Positions 15,379 to 21,796 of a stretch of 21,796 bases of DNA are shown one piece after another. Each line of letters starts with the position of its first letter. Within the stretch, counting starts at the first letter, position 1. The translations under genes and the position numbers were made by a program. Source of the DNA: Flavobacteriales bacterium. Lineage in GTDB: Bacteria > Bacteroidota > Bacteroidia > Flavobacteriales_F > PHOS-HE28. The DNA is taken from NCBI GenBank assembly GCA_020854015.1, contig JADZGG010000327.1, positions 1-21,796 of the forward strand, read 5' to 3'. Under the pieces are notes generated by a model, which saw only the letters and a list, made by a program, of their open reading frames with translations, made no database searches and was not told the origin of the DNA.

Positions 15379-16389
15379 ATGCAATTCACCGCCGCCCAGA
15401 TCGCCCAACTCCTCCAAGGCACCGTGGAAGGGGATGCCAACGCCACCATCAGCAAGCTCTCCAAGATCGAAGAGGGGGGCGAGGGGTCCTTGTCCTTCCT
15501 GGCCAATCCGGCCTACACGCAGTACGTCTACGGGACTACCGCTTCGGTGGTGATCATTGGCAAGGACTTCCCGCTAACAGCTCCTGTGAAGACGACGTTG
15601 GTGCGTGTGGCTGATGCACAAGGTGCCTTCGCCAAGGTGCTGGCCATGTACAATCAGATCAAGTTGGACAAGAAGGGCGTGTCACCACAGGCGGCCATCG
15701 CTGAGAACGCCACCCTCGGCACGGACTGTTATGTGGGCGCCCTGGCCTTCATCGGTGATAACGTGAAGCTGGGCAACAACGTGAAGATCTACCCGCAATG
15801 CTACGTGGGTGACAATGTGACCATCGGGGACAACAGCACGCTCTTCGCGGGTGTGAAGATCTACTCGGACTGTGTGATCGGGAAGCAGTGCATCATCCAC
15901 AGCGGCACCGTGATCGGCAGCGATGGCTTCCGCTTCGCGACCGGACCGGATGGAGGCGCCAAGATCCCGCAGATAGGAAACGTGGTGATCGAGGACGATG
16001 TGGAGATCGGCGCAAACTGTGCGATCGACCGGGCCACGCTGGGCAGTACCATTCTGCGCAAGGGCGTCAAGTTCGACAACCTCATCCACATCGCACACAA
16101 TGTGGAGGTGGGTGAGAACACCTACTACGCGGCAGGCGGCGTGGTGGCAGGCTCCACGAAGATCGGCAAGAACTGCATGTTCAGCGGACAGGTCGGGATC
16201 ATCGGTCACCTGAAGATCGCTGACGGCACCATCATCGCCGCGCAGAGCGGCATCAGCAAGAACACGAAGGCAGGGGAAGCTTACATGGGCTCACCGGCGT
16301 GGGAAGCGAGCAAGTACCGCAAGAGCTACATCCACTTCCGCAACCTGGACAAGATCGTCGAGCGGATCGAGAAGCTGGAGAAACCCTGA
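15379..16389 (+). CDS. lpxD: UDP-3-O-acylglucosamine N-acyltransferase
   Basis: LpxD adds the second 3-hydroxyacyl chain (N-linked) from acyl-ACP to UDP-3-O-acyl-glucosamine, the third step of lipid A synthesis. The 336-aa protein has the N-terminal uridine-binding domain (about 1-98), then a left-handed parallel beta-helix made of hexapeptide repeats (about 100-300; for example IGDNVKLGNNVKIYPQCYVGDNVTIG). It carries the catalytic His in IAHNVEVG (H240, equivalent to E. coli H239) and ends with an alpha-helical extension (YIHFRNLDKIVERIEKLEK) typical of the trimer. Residue and motif order match the family throughout. It stands alone here, away from the lpxC/fabZ and lpxA genes that often follow lpxD in this phylum. 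The gene converges on the lamin-tail protein gene with only a 10-nt gap. Confidence 0.95.
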   Translation: MQFTAAQIAQLLQGTVEGDANATISKLSKIEEGGEGSLSFLANPAYTQYVYGTTASVVIIGKDFPLTAPVKTTLVRVADAQGAFAKVLAMYNQIKLDKKGVSPQAAIAENATLGTDCYVGALAFIGDNVKLGNNVKIYPQCYVGDNVTIGDNSTLFAGVKIYSDCVIGKQCIIHSGTVIGSDGFRFATGPDGGAKIPQIGNVVIEDDVEIGANCAIDRATLGSTILRKGVKFDNLIHIAHNVEVGENTYYAAGGVVAGSTKIGKNCMFSGQVGIIGHLKIADGTIIAAQSGISKNTKAGEAYMGSPAWEASKYRKSYIHFRNLDKIVERIEKLEKP

Positions 16390-16399
16390 ACGACCGTGA

Positions 16400-18991
16400 T
16401 CACAGGCGGTGCGCCAAGGTCACCGTCTTGCGGAACTTCTTGACGTTGCCGCTGAGGTCGAACACTTCGAAGTAGACCACATACGGCCCGATCCGCGCCT
16501 TGTCGCCGGTCTCCAGGATACCATCCCAGGACAGGGCGCCGCTGGTGCCGAGCAGTACGTTGTTCATCAACTTCTTCGCTTCACGCCCGGCGATGTCGAA
16601 AACGACCATGGTGCCCACATAGCCCGACTCGTTGAAGGTGTAGTTGAGCGTGAGCACATCCTGGTAGCCGTCGTTGTCCGGGGAGAAGATGTCCGGAGAA
16701 GCCTCCAGCGCGCCGCCCGTATCCACTAACGGCGCGTACTGTGAGTTCTGGAAGCCCGGTGTAGCGAAAGCAGCGCTCTGGGCCGCGCTGTGCCAGTTGG
16801 TGTTGTCGGCCGTCGGGCGGTCCGGGTCCACACGCTCCAGGCTCACACCTTCGATGTCGTTCAGCAGTACGAAGTGCAGGTCGTCGTTGTAGTCGAAACG
16901 ATCCAGCTGTACGCCCATCGGGTCCTGCAACACCACCGAACCCTGGATGTTGTTGTAGCTCGGCAGGTCCGCTTCGAGGAACCGCTCCGTGCGGCTTTGT
17001 GGATACTCCGTGCTGATGTTGAAGGCGTCTTCGGTGATCAGCACGTGTTCGCCGGGAAGCAGCAGGTAGGACGCGCCCGTGATCGTGATGGGGCTGGTCA
17101 CTGCGCTATCGGTCACGTTCGCAAGCTTCCATCCCGCAAGGCTCAGCACCTTGTTGCTGCGGTTGTACAGTTCCACGAAGTCTCTGCCGGATCCGCGTGG
17201 ATCATAGAGCACTTCATTGATCACCACATCTCCGGGAACGACCGGTTCAGGAAGTGCGAAGGTGGCCGTGTTCGCCGAGCTGATCGCGTTGCCCGGACAG
17301 TCACTGACACCTGTCACCGTCACTGTATACAGCTGACCCATCACGAGCGGTTGTGCCAAGGTGAGCTGCACCATGTTCGGTCCGGTCGCTATTGCGCTGC
17401 TCACTGCTATCAGCGGGGTGATCGTGTAGGTGCCGCCGGCAAGACCTGCGATGTCCATGGCTTCGCTGAACAGTAGCTCGATGGTGTTCGCTCCGTTCAC
17501 CAGCACGGTGGACAAGGAAGGGGCCTGCATGTCGGGAACAATGGCGAATACGCTGTTCTGCCCAGAGGGGGAGCCACCGGTCGCAGCATTGCTGGCCCGC
17601 CAGTTCGCTGCGCTACTGCACGGTGTTGTCGGGTCGATCTGTTCGAGGCTCCATCCCCCATCGGCCTTCGCTGCATCCTGATACCAGCTCAACGCATAGG
17701 TCACCGCATCAATGAGGTTGCCATTGTTGTCTTTCAGTGTGAGCGGGTCCCCGTCGTTGTTCATGCTGGGGAAGGTCCCGACCACCACAACGTTCGGATA
17801 GGTGCTGAAGAGCGAAGCAGTGGCATCATCCACTACGATGCAATGGGCACCGGGGAGTAGCGTGAACGCGGGCAAGGTGGCCGTGGTGCTGCCGTCGCTG
17901 AAGGTCCATCCCACTAGGTCGTAGCTGTCCGTGAGATTTGCGTTGTACAGCTCCACATACTCGGCATCCGGAAGACCCACGGGCGGCGAGGGATCCGCCA
18001 TCAGTTCGTTGATCACCACATCACGCGGTCCTGCGCTGGCAGGTACCACGTAGGTGAAGTCCGTCGACACCGAGGTGGCGATGTTGCCCGAGGGATCCTG
18101 CGCACCGTTGGAGAGCAGGCTGTAGGTGTTCCCGCTCGTCAAGGCGATCGCAGGGGTGACGTGCACCAAAGCCGGATCCGTGCCGTCGACCACTGAGGCC
18201 GAGACCCCGATGAAAGGTATGATGTCATAGGTGCCAAGAAAGGCAGGATCAAGAGGCTCGCTGAAGGTCACATCCACGTTCGTGGCGCTCGTAGCGGTGA
18301 CGTTCACGACGGAGGGCGCCGTCACGTCCAGTACGATGGGTCCGACCGAGATGTCGTCGAAGAAGTGGTTGTTGACCGGTGTTGCCGCGCTGCTCTGCTC
18401 AATGCGGATGCCGAAGTGGGAGCAGGTCGTGTAGGTGGCATCGGTGGCGTTGCCGGCCGTGGCGTAGGTGCCCGTGTTGCCGTCGTCGAGCAATAGGGTC
18501 CATGTGTTGGCGGCGTTCCGCTTCACTTGGATCCGGAAGGGGTTGTCCGTGCTACTGTTCACAAGGCCGTCCGCGCTGACAACAAGTGAGGTGCCCGTGC
18601 CGGCATCGCTGCGGAAAAGCTCCACGCGGTCCGAAGTTCCACCGATGCGCACGAAGTAGCCGTTGACACCGCTGGCGAGGTCGGCTGCGCTGCTCATCAG
18701 GTATACGTCCGCGTAGTTGGCTCCGCTGGTGGCGAACTTCAAGTTGACGAAGAACTCCCACTGGGCGCTGGTGGCCTGGGTGCTTGGTGTGCTCAGGTTG
18801 TAGTTCGCCGCACCCGGACTGTTGCTCCGAAGTTGGCCGCTCACAACGGTGAACAGCGTAGTGCTTCCGGTCCAGACCGTGCCGGTGGTGAAGTCACCGT
18901 CGTCGAAGTTGTCCGTGAACTGGGCTCCGGTGGTAGCGACCAGGCAACAGGTCGCGAGCAGCAGAATAGCGCGGGAAGCAGCGGTGTGCAT
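16400..18991 (-). CDS. Secreted multidomain protein: duplicated Big_5-like + lamin-tail modules
   Basis: This 863-aa exported protein starts with a signal peptide (residues 1-23, ending ATTGA). Residues about 25-222 resemble a concanavalin-type jelly-roll domain (NFDDGDFTTGTVWTG...FFDDISVGPI). Two copies of a two-domain module follow: Ig-like Big_5 type (about 224-316 and 488-582, TAPSVVNVTATSATNVDVTFSEPLD / QAPSLSTVLVNGANTIELLFSEAMD), each followed by a lamin-tail domain (about 323-470 and 586-748, RDVVINELMADPSPP / GDVVINEVLYDPRGSG). The C-terminus (about 765-863, DIFSPDNDGYQDVLTLNYTF...YVVYFEVFDLSGN) is an FlgD/CHU_C-like Ig domain, probably serving T9SS export or surface attachment. No catalytic residues are apparent; adhesion or cell-surface binding is the likely role (inference). 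The ATG at 18991 directly precedes the signal peptide; the frame extends upstream only as antisense of asd. Confidence 0.88.
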   Translation of the reverse strand: MHTAASRAILLLATCCLVATTGAQFTDNFDDGDFTTGTVWTGSTTLFTVVSGQLRSNSPGAANYNLSTPSTQATSAQWEFFVNLKFATSGANYADVYLMSSAADLASGVNGYFVRIGGTSDRVELFRSDAGTGTSLVVSADGLVNSSTDNPFRIQVKRNAANTWTLLLDDGNTGTYATAGNATDATYTTCSHFGIRIEQSSAATPVNNHFFDDISVGPIVLDVTAPSVVNVTATSATNVDVTFSEPLDPAFLGTYDIIPFIGVSASVVDGTDPALVHVTPAIALTSGNTYSLLSNGAQDPSGNIATSVSTDFTYVVPASAGPRDVVINELMADPSPPVGLPDAEYVELYNANLTDSYDLVGWTFSDGSTTATLPAFTLLPGAHCIVVDDATASLFSTYPNVVVVGTFPSMNNDGDPLTLKDNNGNLIDAVTYALSWYQDAAKADGGWSLEQIDPTTPCSSAANWRASNAATGGSPSGQNSVFAIVPDMQAPSLSTVLVNGANTIELLFSEAMDIAGLAGGTYTITPLIAVSSAIATGPNMVQLTLAQPLVMGQLYTVTVTGVSDCPGNAISSANTATFALPEPVVPGDVVINEVLYDPRGSGRDFVELYNRSNKVLSLAGWKLANVTDSAVTSPITITGASYLLLPGEHVLITEDAFNISTEYPQSRTERFLEADLPSYNNIQGSVVLQDPMGVQLDRFDYNDDLHFVLLNDIEGVSLERVDPDRPTADNTNWHSAAQSAAFATPGFQNSQYAPLVDTGGALEASPDIFSPDNDGYQDVLTLNYTFNESGYVGTMVVFDIAGREAKKLMNNVLLGTSGALSWDGILETGDKARIGPYVVYFEVFDLSGNVKKFRKTVTLAHRL

Positions 18992-18994
18992 GGC

Positions 18995-19024
18995 TTTGCG
19001 AAGGCAACCAAGGTAGTACTTTCG
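18995..19024 (+). promoter_or_regulatory. Putative asd promoter (-33 and -7)
   Basis: TTTG at 18995-18998 and TACTTTCG at 19017-19024 are separated by 18 nt, within the range reported for Bacteroidota sigma-ABfr promoters (TTTG or TTG, about 17-23 nt, TAnnTTTG), with one mismatch in the -7. It is the best two-part promoter in the window and lies 27 nt before the ATG. Confidence 0.5.
19008..19015 (-). promoter_or_regulatory. Putative -7 promoter element of the lamin-tail protein gene
   Basis: TACCTTGG on the minus strand has one mismatch to TAnnTTTG and sits 16 nt before the ATG at 18991. It lies back to back with the asd -7 element, so the two divergent promoters would overlap. Confidence 0.3.
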
Positions 19025-19038
19025 TTCACCCGTGAACG
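19023..19038. repeat. Inverted repeat in the asd leader
   Basis: A perfect 7-bp dyad, CGTTCAC - CC - GTGAACG, overlaps the end of the asd -7 element and the expected transcription start. It could be an operator site or a short RNA hairpin. The role is inferred from position only. Confidence 0.4.
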
Positions 19039-19051
19039 TTAGCAGAACATC

Positions 19052-20059
19052 ATGAAGGTCGCTGTTGTAGGTGCCACCGGACTGGTCGGTGGGGTCATGC
19101 TCAAGGTCCTGGAGGAACGCAAGTTCCCCGTGGACGAACTGTTGGCCGTGGCCAGCGAACGCAGCGCTGGCAAGAGCGTCCGGTTCCGAGGGCGCGATAT
19201 CGCTGTGATCGGCATGGAGGCCGCGATCGCTGCGAAGCCCGATCTGGCCCTGTTCTCCGCTGGTGGTGCCACCTCGTTGGAGTGGGCACCGCGCTTTGCG
19301 GAAGTGGGTTGCACGGTGATCGATAACAGCAGTGCCTGGCGCATGCACCCAGAGAAGAAGCTGGTGGTGCCGGAAGTGAACGGGCATGTGTTGAACGCCG
19401 CCGACCGGATCATCGCGAACCCCAACTGCAGCACCATCCAGATGGTGATGGCCCTTGCCCCATTGCACAAGGCCTACTGCGTGCAACGTGTGATCGTCTC
19501 CACCTACCAGGCCGTTACCGGCACTGGGCAGAAAGCCGTGGCCCAGCTGGAGAACGAGCGCAAGGGCATCAGTGGCGACATGGCCTATCCCTTTCCGATC
19601 GATCGCAACGTGATCCCGCGCTGCGACGTGTTCACGGACAATGGCTACACGAAGGAGGAGATGAAGCTAGTGGTGGAGACCCAGAAGATCCTGGACCCGG
19701 CCATCCGCGTCACGGCCACTGCGGTGCGCGTTCCAGTGACCGGCGGCCACAGCGAGGCCGTGAACGTGGAGTTCACCAAGGAATTCGAGCTGGAGGACGT
19801 GCGCCAGCTACTTCACAACGCACCAGGCCTTGTGCTGCGCGACGACCCTGCGAAGGATGAGTATCCGATGCCCCTGATCGCGCACGACCGTGATGCGGTG
19901 TTCGTGGGTCGTCTTCGTCGGGACGAGACCCAACCCCGCACGCTCAACCTGTGGATCGTGGCCGACAACCTGCGGAAAGGCGCTGCCACCAATGCGGTGC
20001 AGATCGCGGAGCTGCTGGTGAACAAGGGTCTGCTCCGACGCTCCTCGGCACTGGCCTAA
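19052..20059 (+). CDS. asd: Aspartate-semialdehyde dehydrogenase
   Basis: Asd reduces aspartyl phosphate to aspartate semialdehyde with NADPH, the branch point to lysine/diaminopimelate, threonine and methionine. The 335-aa protein has the Rossmann loop VGATGLVGGVML (residues 6-17), the FSAGGATS segment (68-75), the nucleophile C126 in NPNCSTIQ, the substrate Arg/His region VRVPVTGGHSEAVNVEF with H233, and the DNLRKGAATNAVQIAE motif near the C-terminus. Length and motif order are standard. Since the diaminopimelate branch feeds peptidoglycan, the gene is normally essential in Gram-negative bacteria. The ATG at 19052 has a plausible two-part promoter and an inverted repeat in its leader. The divergent neighbour is the lamin-tail protein; the downstream neighbour follows after 63 nt on the same strand. 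Confidence 0.97.
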   Translation: MKVAVVGATGLVGGVMLKVLEERKFPVDELLAVASERSAGKSVRFRGRDIAVIGMEAAIAAKPDLALFSAGGATSLEWAPRFAEVGCTVIDNSSAWRMHPEKKLVVPEVNGHVLNAADRIIANPNCSTIQMVMALAPLHKAYCVQRVIVSTYQAVTGTGQKAVAQLENERKGISGDMAYPFPIDRNVIPRCDVFTDNGYTKEEMKLVVETQKILDPAIRVTATAVRVPVTGGHSEAVNVEFTKEFELEDVRQLLHNAPGLVLRDDPAKDEYPMPLIAHDRDAVFVGRLRRDETQPRTLNLWIVADNLRKGAATNAVQIAELLVNKGLLRRSSALA

Positions 20060-20122
20060 GACAGTATCAAGGCACAACGATCCCCAGCTCGACGCGTTGT
20101 ACGGGCCCGGAACCCAAAGACC

Positions 20123-20992
20123 ATGAAGCGGATCATACCCCTGTTGCTCGCCATTCTTTTCGCTTGCCCATCGGCCATGTCCCAGAGGTCGGATACGACC
20201 TCGTGCCTAGGTTCGGTCTACGTCGGGGGCGGGGCCTTCTTCGCCGGGGAGCAGCCCTTGTATCGGCAGGACATCTCTTTGCTGGCCCCGGGCTCTGCGC
20301 TATTGGCCGGAGGTCTTTCGGACCACGACTATTCCAACGCCGGATACGAGGACGCCACAGGGCTGTTCGACGCGGGCGTCAGCTTCCATCCTTTTCGAAA
20401 GGCTGGCGGCCTAGGGGCTGAACTACGGGTCGGCTTCTTGTACGGCGGGCGCTCAACCCTTACCGGCTATTTGCGCCGCATTACGCGCACACCGTACGAC
20501 ACCCTCACCAGCAGCCAGACCGGCGAGACCTTCTACGTGGATTCAGTGCACAACAGCACCTACTTGGTCGAGTGCAGCGCCGAGCGTTTCGGGTTAAGCA
20601 CTTCCTTGGTCTGGCGGACCAAGGGTCGTTGGAGCATCTATGGGGGCGTCGGGTTCGCGGGTGGGTTGTTGATGAACGCCCGCACGGAAGTGTATCATTC
20701 CACGTTCGATGGTGTTGATGATCCGAACAGCAGCCGCCCAAACGATGTCCATGATGGTCGCTATGCCGGAAATGGGGGTTCCGAGACCTTCCGCAACGGT
20801 ACCGGCTGGTGGCTCAGCTTGAACACGCCGATCGGCCTCGATTTCCAGGTCGCCAGACGCAGTGCGTTCTGGAGCCGCGTGCACCTGTACGATGAGCTCC
20901 GACCGCAGCTGTTGTTCCAAGGAACACCCGAGCTGGGAACGGCGACCAATCTCGGTCTGCAGTCCGTGTTCGGTGTCCGCTTGAAGCTCTGA
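20123..20992 (+). CDS. Probable outer-membrane beta-barrel protein, function unknown
   Basis: The 289-aa protein starts with a signal peptide (MKRIIPLLLAILFACPSAMS, cleavage near Q21). The mature part alternates aromatic and hydrophobic residues in short strands (SVYVGGGAFFAG, GAELRVGFLYGG, STYLVECSAERFGLSTSLVWRT, WSIYGGVGFAGGLLM, WWLSLNTPIGLDFQVA) separated by polar loops. It ends in an amphipathic strand LGLQSVFGVRLKL, the usual form of a beta-barrel terminal strand. I do not recognise a specific family and see no enzyme motif. It lies 63 nt after asd on the same strand. The gap contains a loose ACAACG...CGTTGT dyad and no clear TAnnTTTG element, so cotranscription with asd is plausible. 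A functional link to asd is not implied. Confidence 0.75.
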   Translation: MKRIIPLLLAILFACPSAMSQRSDTTSCLGSVYVGGGAFFAGEQPLYRQDISLLAPGSALLAGGLSDHDYSNAGYEDATGLFDAGVSFHPFRKAGGLGAELRVGFLYGGRSTLTGYLRRITRTPYDTLTSSQTGETFYVDSVHNSTYLVECSAERFGLSTSLVWRTKGRWSIYGGVGFAGGLLMNARTEVYHSTFDGVDDPNSSRPNDVHDGRYAGNGGSETFRNGTGWWLSLNTPIGLDFQVARRSAFWSRVHLYDELRPQLLFQGTPELGTATNLGLQSVFGVRLKL

Positions 20993-20999
20993 TCAACGA

Positions 21000-21686
21000 T
21001 CAGCTTGCCGGTTCCGTACCCTGTTCTTCGGTAGCAGGAAGCTGCTCAGACATCGGAGCCGCTGTCTCTTCAGGAGCGTGTTGTCCTGCGTGCGCGAACT
21101 CGTGCCGCTGGAACAGGATCAGCCACACGATGCCAATGGTGATGGCTGCGTCGGCCAGGTTGAACACCGGGCGGAAGAATTCGAACTCCTCACCCCCCCA
21201 GATCGGCAGCCAGTTCGGGAAGTGGCCCTGCCAGATGGGGAAGTAGAACATGTCCACCACCCAGCCATGGAGCAACGGCGCATAACCGCCTTCCATGGGC
21301 AGGAAAGTGGCCACATCAATGCTCGTACTGCGGCTGAAGAGCACGCCGTAGAACGTGCTATCGAGGATGTTGCCTAATGCACCGGCGAAGACGAGTGAGA
21401 CGCAGAAGATCAGGCCGCTTTTCGCCTTGAGCTTGATGATGCTGCGCAAGTACCAGCCGATGCCGAGCACCGCCACGATACGGAACAATGTCAGCATGAG
21501 CTTGCCCATCTGGCCGCCGAACTTCATGCCGAACGCCATACCATCGTTCTCGATGAAATGCAGGAAGTACCAGCCAGTCGGATCGGCCGGCACATGCTGA
21601 CCGATGGTGAAGTGCAGTTTGATCCACACCTTCAACAGCTGGTCCGCCAGCAGCACCAGGAAAATGGTGGATAGCGCGCGCTTCAA
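21000..21686 (-). CDS. lspA: Lipoprotein signal peptidase II
   Basis: LspA is an inner-membrane aspartyl protease that cleaves the signal peptide of prolipoproteins after lipidation. The 228-aa protein shows DQLLKVWIKLHF (15-26), the conserved ENDGMAFG (46-53, Asn47), GALGNILDS (102-110), and both catalytic aspartates: D145 in GWVVDMFYF and D179 in FNLADAAI. It is longer than E. coli LspA (164 aa) because of inserts around 113-140 and 150-172 and a polar, acidic C-terminal tail (193-228, ending EEQGTEPAS). Such inserts are common in Bacteroidota. The only suitable start is a TTG at 21686: no ATG or GTG occurs in frame before the preceding stop, and TTG-KRALSTIFLVLLADQ matches LspA N-termini. 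It follows the dksA-like gene by 25 nt, an arrangement conserved in the phylum. Confidence 0.93.
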   Translation of the reverse strand: MKRALSTIFLVLLADQLLKVWIKLHFTIGQHVPADPTGWYFLHFIENDGMAFGMKFGGQMGKLMLTLFRIVAVLGIGWYLRSIIKLKAKSGLIFCVSLVFAGALGNILDSTFYGVLFSRSTSIDVATFLPMEGGYAPLLHGWVVDMFYFPIWQGHFPNWLPIWGGEEFEFFRPVFNLADAAITIGIVWLILFQRHEFAHAGQHAPEETAAPMSEQLPATEEQGTEPAS

Positions 21687-21711
21687 GACAGCGTGAGGGC
21701 CTCGCGGCGCC

Positions 21712-21796
21712 TCAGTTGTTCATCTGCTGCTTCGCTTCGATGCTCAGCGTGGCGTGGGGCACAAGGCGCAGACGCTCCTTGCTGATCAGGCGACCC
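21712..21796 (-). CDS. DksA/TraR-type zinc-finger protein (C-terminal fragment)
   Basis: Only the last 27 residues are visible: GRLISKERLRLVPHATLSIE followed by AKQQMNN and a TGA stop. The pattern G-x-LI-x-KERL-x-x-VPHAT-x-x-x-EAK is the C-terminal end of the Bacteroidota DksA/TraR-like C4 zinc-finger family. Those proteins are thought to act on RNA polymerase like DksA. The zinc-binding cysteines lie outside the window. The position directly upstream of lspA fits the common Bacteroidota order (ileS, dksA-like, lspA), which supports the call despite the short fragment. Confidence 0.75.
   Translation of the reverse strand, partial: GRLISKERLRLVPHATLSIEAKQQMNN

Noticed and set aside
18992..19486. 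N-terminal extension of the lamin-tail protein through asd
   Set aside because: Antisense to asd, and a proper signal peptide begins at the 18991 ATG.
20060..20122. Regulatory dyad ACAACG...CGTTGT between asd and the beta-barrel gene
   Set aside because: Six-base arms 15 nt apart are expected by chance fairly often, and there is no supporting promoter element.
1..21796. Mobile elements, CRISPR arrays, defence or toxin-antitoxin systems
   Set aside because: No transposase, integrase, repeat-spacer pattern, or defence protein motif found; genes are tightly packed housekeeping and envelope genes.

Overview
The window is GC-rich chromosomal DNA (roughly 60% G+C by eye) from a member of the Bacteroidota, most likely an uncultured high-GC Flavobacteriales-type lineage. 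The evidence is: a secreted protein ending in a type IX secretion (T9SS) C-terminal domain; a second large secreted protein ending in an FlgD/CHU_C-like domain; a Bacteroidota-style dksA-lspA gene pair; a bifunctional PGI/PMI; almost no Shine-Dalgarno sequences; and repeated matches to the Bacteroidota -7 promoter element TAnnTTTG just upstream of start codons. The lineage below phylum is inference.

Layout from left to right. (1) 1-1548, minus strand: lipB (cut by the window edge) and a bifunctional phosphoglucose/phosphomannose isomerase, separated by a GC-rich multi-arm inverted repeat. (2) 1666-3796, plus strand: lysS, a pair of related 25-nt palindromes, and a two-TM STM3941-like protein. 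(3) 3882-5744, minus: a lipoprotein fusing HEAT repeats to a cyclophilin domain. (4) 5808-8706, plus: secreted M28 metallopeptidase, gpsA and a 77-aa unknown, joined by two TGATG stop/start overlaps. (5) 8703-10973, minus: a small exported Cys-containing protein and a T9SS cargo protein. (6) 11048-15267, minus: uvrC, a GT2 glycosyltransferase interrupted by one in-frame amber codon, and an aldehyde dehydrogenase. (7) 15379-16389, plus: lpxD. (8) 16400-18991, minus: an 863-aa secreted protein with a duplicated Big_5-like + lamin-tail module. (9) 19052-20992, plus: asd and a probable outer-membrane beta-barrel protein. (10) 21000-end, minus: lspA and the last residues of a DksA/TraR-like zinc-finger protein.

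Most genes are housekeeping: lipoylation, tRNA charging, glycerol-3-phosphate and lipid A synthesis, excision repair, Asp-family amino acids, lipoprotein processing and sugar phosphates. They are interspersed with envelope and secreted proteins typical of the phylum. LpxD, LspA, GpsA and the exported proteins all bear on envelope building, but the genes are not one pathway operon. Coding is dense; the longest gene-free gap is the 117 bp between the isomerase and lysS, so no gap exceeds 300 bp. I saw no tRNA, rRNA, CRISPR array, IS element, integrase or phage gene.

I do not see a convincing new defence or metabolic system. The points most worth a second look are the single amber codon in the glycosyltransferase, promoter-like elements so close to start codons that leaderless transcription is implied, the covarying twin palindromes after lysS, the HEAT-cyclophilin lipoprotein, and the duplicated lamin-tail protein.
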